64,000 nucleotides of DNA from Mansonella perstans (taxonomy: Eukaryota; Nematoda; Chromadorea; Rhabditida; Onchocercidae), in NCBI GenBank assembly GCA_037074765.1, contig JBAMDO010000568.1, positions 372,001 to 436,000 on the forward strand. Reading direction: 5' to 3'. Shown piece by piece: positions 63,001 to 64,000 of this stretch. The notes beneath the pieces are model-generated. The model worked only from the letters and a program-made list of their open reading frames with translations, did not search any database and was not told the DNA's origin. Position 1 is the stretch's first letter. Every line of letters starts with the position of its first letter. The position numbers and the translations under genes are program-made.

Positions 63001-63791
63001 CTGTATAGGATAATTTTATCAAAGTTTCGTCTTGTTACTTCGATGTGAACAGTATATCCAATTACGTTGCTTCACATTTTGATATGTAACAAGTCGGGAT
63101 TATTTATTTTTATAATTTGCTTTCTCTATTGTAAACTATTAAACCGGTATACTTAGGCGCTTGATTTTACGGAAACAATGCACAATCGGACAATGAACAG
63201 TGTTACTTCGCATGTTGCTGCTGCTGATAGATCAGAAAGCGATGATCGCAATCAGGAACTGGTTAGGACTTTTCATCTTAAAATGTTGCAATTTTTAAAG
63301 ATATGTTAAAGATTTTTAAAATTTTACGGGTCGATCCAGATCCACCTCCTATTCCATACGTTTTTTGCAGAACGACGATTCTAGCTCGGAGGACGATGTC
63401 TTTGACGAAGTGAGATTGTGGGAGGATGGATGGAAAGATCGGTATTATAAAACCAAATTCCAAGTAGACGGCAAAGATATTGTATTCAGACGTAAAGTTG
63501 CTGTAGCGTATGTAGAGGGCCTTTGCTGGGTATTGCACTATTATTATCAGGTTGGTGGCTGTAAGATATCTTCTGCATTTTGTATGGTAATAACCAAATG
63601 TTTAAATTTTCAGTTTAGCAAACCGTCAGATTTCAGGGCTGCGCAAGTTGGGACTGGTACTATCCATTCCATTACGCACCATTTGCGTCAGATTTCGATG
63701 CAGTTTCTCAGTTCAAGCCTAATTTCAGTACGTATACTGAACCTTTTAAACCGCTGCAACAGCTAATGGGTGTCTTTCCAGCTGCAAGCAG
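60077..63791 (+). CDS. xrn-2: 5'-3' exoribonuclease XRN2, N-terminal and central part, cut by right edge
   Basis: Nuclear processive 5'-3' exonuclease for transcription termination (torpedo), rRNA and snoRNA processing and, in C. elegans, turnover of mature miRNAs. Exons: 60077-60214, 60345-60440, 60625-60720, 60882-61057, 61157-61226, 61380-61636, 61791-61953, 62181-62302, 62513-62609, 62800-62973, 63157-63261, 63371-63550, 63637-63791, about 609 codons with consistent phases. The start [15 protein letters not shown] is the universal XRN N-terminus. Catalytic acidic motifs are seen in [25 protein letters not shown] and [14 protein letters not shown] zinc knuckle [14 protein letters not shown] (Cx2Cx4Hx4C) is the XRN2/Rat1 hallmark absent from XRN1. 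[20 protein letters not shown] and [15 protein letters not shown] follow. The last exon ends at a GTATAT donor; about one third of the protein (human 950 aa) should lie to the right. A tRNA-like sequence sits in intron 7. Confidence 0.97.
61999..62080 (+). other. tRNA-like sequence in an XRN2 intron (possible tRNA-derived SINE)
   Basis: TAGTCTAGTGGAATGGTTAT resembles the A-box of tRNA genes of the TAGT-TAGTGG-TTA type (Val, Asp, Gly). GGTTTGAATCT at 62064-62074 resembles a B-box (GGTTCGANTCC). The spacing is about 50 bases, near the normal range. I could not close acceptor or anticodon stems, so it is either a decayed tRNA or the head of a SINE. Same strand as the host gene. Confidence 0.4.
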
Positions 63792-64000
63792 GTATATTCA
63801 ATAGAAAAGGATCCAATAAAAAATGCGTAATGAAAAGACAAAAAATAGCCTTATCAAAGTAAGAAGGTAAACGGCAAGAAAACTGGCAGCATAGATTTTT
63901 TGATTTTTGGGAGAATAAAGGCGGTAGTTGATTGATATATTGATAGTAAACTGTATATTTTACTGCATACAGTTATTGAGAAATATTTTTTAAACTTTAA
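63792..64000 (+). other. Start of an XRN2 intron to window edge
   Basis: Follows the GTATATTC donor of XRN2 exon 13. AT-rich with no exon resembling the next XRN2 segment, so it is taken as intron running off the window. Confidence 0.6.

Overview
The window looks like nuclear DNA of a nematode, most likely a clade III filarial-type worm. It is visibly AT-rich. Genes are split into many small exons with GT(A/T)-type donors and (T)nCAG acceptors, and a 3' splice acceptor without a matching upstream exon sits just before several start codons, as expected for spliced-leader trans-splicing. The gene content is animal: Mediator, CK2, GSK3, XRN2, SCAMP and a nematode NLP-12 neuropeptide precursor. 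Species cannot be fixed from the sequence alone. I saw no bacterial, viral or intact transposon coding sequence.

Layout from left to right. (1) 434-3452, minus: N-terminal part of the Mediator subunit MED23 (C. elegans SUR-2), running off the left edge. (2) 4474-5502, minus: a four-exon histone H2A variant of 170 aa with a long N-terminal extension and an unusual C-terminal docking region. (3) 9133-14135, plus: a 16-exon orthologue of SESTD1 (CRAL-TRIO plus spectrin repeats). (4) 18298-20551, plus: a two-exon NLP-12 (CCK/sulfakinin-like) precursor with three RPLQF-amide peptides. (5) 23010-27296, plus: a SCAMP. (6) 31472-38221, plus: a 17-exon TULP4-type tubby superfamily protein. (7) 39534-42171, minus: the mitochondrial cysteine desulfurase NFS1. 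(8) 42704-45813, plus: CK2 catalytic subunit alpha (kin-3), divergent from NFS1 across 532 bp. (9) 47573-49796, minus: a diverged GSK3-family kinase. (10) 50788-53880, plus: NAD(P)H-hydrate epimerase (NAXE). (11) 54820-56720, plus: an Olig/beta3-family bHLH factor. (12) 60077 to the right edge, plus: XRN2.

The genes do not form one pathway or an operon; they are independent housekeeping, signalling and neuronal genes. The exon models below were built by hand. Each was checked for reading-phase continuity across every intron, and compared with human or C. elegans relatives from memory, not by a database search.

Between the genes lie AT-rich spacers with four minisatellites (39, 41, 50 and 78 bp units), several short duplications and two degenerate tRNA-like sequences. 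The most interesting items are the H2A variant, which mixes canonical H2A and H2A.Z-like features, the altered NLP-12 peptide set, and two introns whose conserved exon boundaries require a GC rather than GT donor. I did not find a convincing new multi-gene system.
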